Origin: Lachnospiraceae bacterium
Lineage (GTDB): Bacteria > Bacillota_A > Clostridia > Lachnospirales > Lachnospiraceae
Direction of reading: 5' to 3'
DNA: 6,830 nucleotides
NCBI GenBank assembly: GCA_017958245.1
Contig: JAGDDC010000288.1
Span: 1 to 6,830 of the forward strand
Positions 6,259-6,830 of the stretch are shown piece by piece; position 1 is the first letter of the stretch; each line of letters starts with the position of its first letter. A program made the position numbers and the translations under genes. Below the pieces are notes generated by a model. That model made no database searches. It saw only the letters and a program-made list of their open reading frames with translations, and was not told where the DNA came from.

Positions 6259-6290
6259 TATTGCAATATCTCTTTAAGGAGGATTTTATA

Positions 6291-6830
6291 ATGTCTGAAA
6301 AGAAACCGGTTGGAATTACCGAGACTATACTTCGTGATGCTCACCAGTCGCTTATCGCTACCAGAATGCCCACCGAGCTCATGCTCCCCATCGTAGACAA
6401 GATGGATCAGGTTGGATATCATTCGGTAGAGTGCTGGGGCGGAGCAACATTTGACTCATGCCTTAGATTCCTCAAGGAAGATCCCTGGGAGAGACTTCGC
6501 AAGCTCCGTGCGGGCTTCAAGAAGACCAAGCTCCAGATGCTCTTCAGAGGTCAGAACATCTTAGGTTACAACCACTACGCTGACGACGTTGTTGAGTATT
6601 TCGCTCAGAAATCCGTTGCAAACGGTATCGATATCGTCAGGATCTTCGACTGCTTAAACGACCTCAGGAACCTTGAGACCGCTGTAAAGGCTACAAAGAA
6701 AGAGGGCGGACACGCTCAGATCGCTCTTTCCTACACACTCGGCGACGCTTATACACTTGAGTACTGGGAGAAGACAGCCCGTCAGATCGAAGAGCTCGGC
6801 GCCGATTCCATCTGCATCAAGGATATGGCC
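6291..6830 (+). CDS. oadA: Oxaloacetate decarboxylase alpha / pyruvate carboxylase B / 5S-type carboxyltransferase, 5' part
   Basis: The frame is open from ATG 6291, with AAGGAGG at 6276-6282 (8-base spacing), to the window end, giving 180 residues. The protein begins with a TIM-barrel carboxyltransferase domain of the DRE-TIM metallolyase superfamily, which moves CO2 between oxaloacetate/pyruvate and biotin. Visible motifs are TETILRDAHQSL with metal ligand D16, ECWGGATFD (47-55), the LFRGQN block, IVRIFDCLNDLRN, and SICIKDMA at the edge, whose K177 matches the lysine that is carbamylated as a metal ligand (K178 in Klebsiella OadA). The metal-binding histidines, the C-terminal conserved domain and any biotinyl domain lie beyond the window. 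Whether it ends in its own biotinyl domain decides whether it uses the separate carrier upstream, as a 5S or PycB-like subunit would. Confidence 0.95.
   Translation, partial: MSEKKPVGITETILRDAHQSLIATRMPTELMLPIVDKMDQVGYHSVECWGGATFDSCLRFLKEDPWERLRKLRAGFKKTKLQMLFRGQNILGYNHYADDVVEYFAQKSVANGIDIVRIFDCLNDLRNLETAVKATKKEGGHAQIALSYTLGDAYTLEYWEKTARQIEELGADSICIKDMA

Noticed and set aside
6258..6269. Perfect palindrome ATATTGCAATAT between oadB and oadA as an operator or terminator
   Set aside because: It is short and AT-rich, has no loop and no T-run, and sits within an operon just before a strong ribosome binding site. Chance is the simplest explanation.

Overview
This window most resembles a chromosomal segment of an anaerobic Clostridia-class Firmicute, probably Lachnospiraceae-like. 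The case rests on the Firmicute-type LexA operators (CGAAC-N4-GTTCG) in front of recA, strong AGGAGG-type ribosome binding sites, and a divergent carboxyltransferase next to a Na+-pumping decarboxylase module, which I recall from memory (not a search) in Lachnospiraceae genomes. All seven genes read on the + strand. No tRNA, rRNA, CRISPR array, insertion sequence or phage gene is visible.

Positions 1-2616 are housekeeping. The window opens inside ftsY, the receptor for the signal recognition particle, with the whole GTPase core visible. A 173-base gap then holds two consensus-like promoters and two LexA boxes in front of recA. recA and recX overlap by 4 bases (ATGA), so the recombinase and its modulator are co-transcribed. 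A clear rho-independent terminator closes the unit at 2587-2616.

Positions 2617-6830 are a metabolic operon with its own promoter (2653-2681). In order it carries a methylmalonyl-CoA decarboxylase/12S-type carboxyltransferase, a small OadG-type membrane subunit, a free-standing biotin carrier protein, the OadB Na+-pump subunit, and the start of an OadA/5S-type carboxyltransferase that runs off the end. Biotin on the carrier would take CO2 from a CoA thioester or a 2-oxoacid on either carboxyltransferase and hand it to OadB, which releases it while exporting Na+. Two different carboxyltransferases with one carrier and one pump is the most interesting feature. The set has the parts of a transcarboxylase (12S, 5S, 1.3S) joined to a Na+ pump. 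The first carboxyltransferase also lacks several motifs of its characterised relatives, so its substrate cannot be assigned.

Codon use changes at the boundary between the two blocks: recA uses ATA for about half its isoleucines, while the decarboxylase genes strongly prefer ATC. This fits high expression of the metabolic operon.
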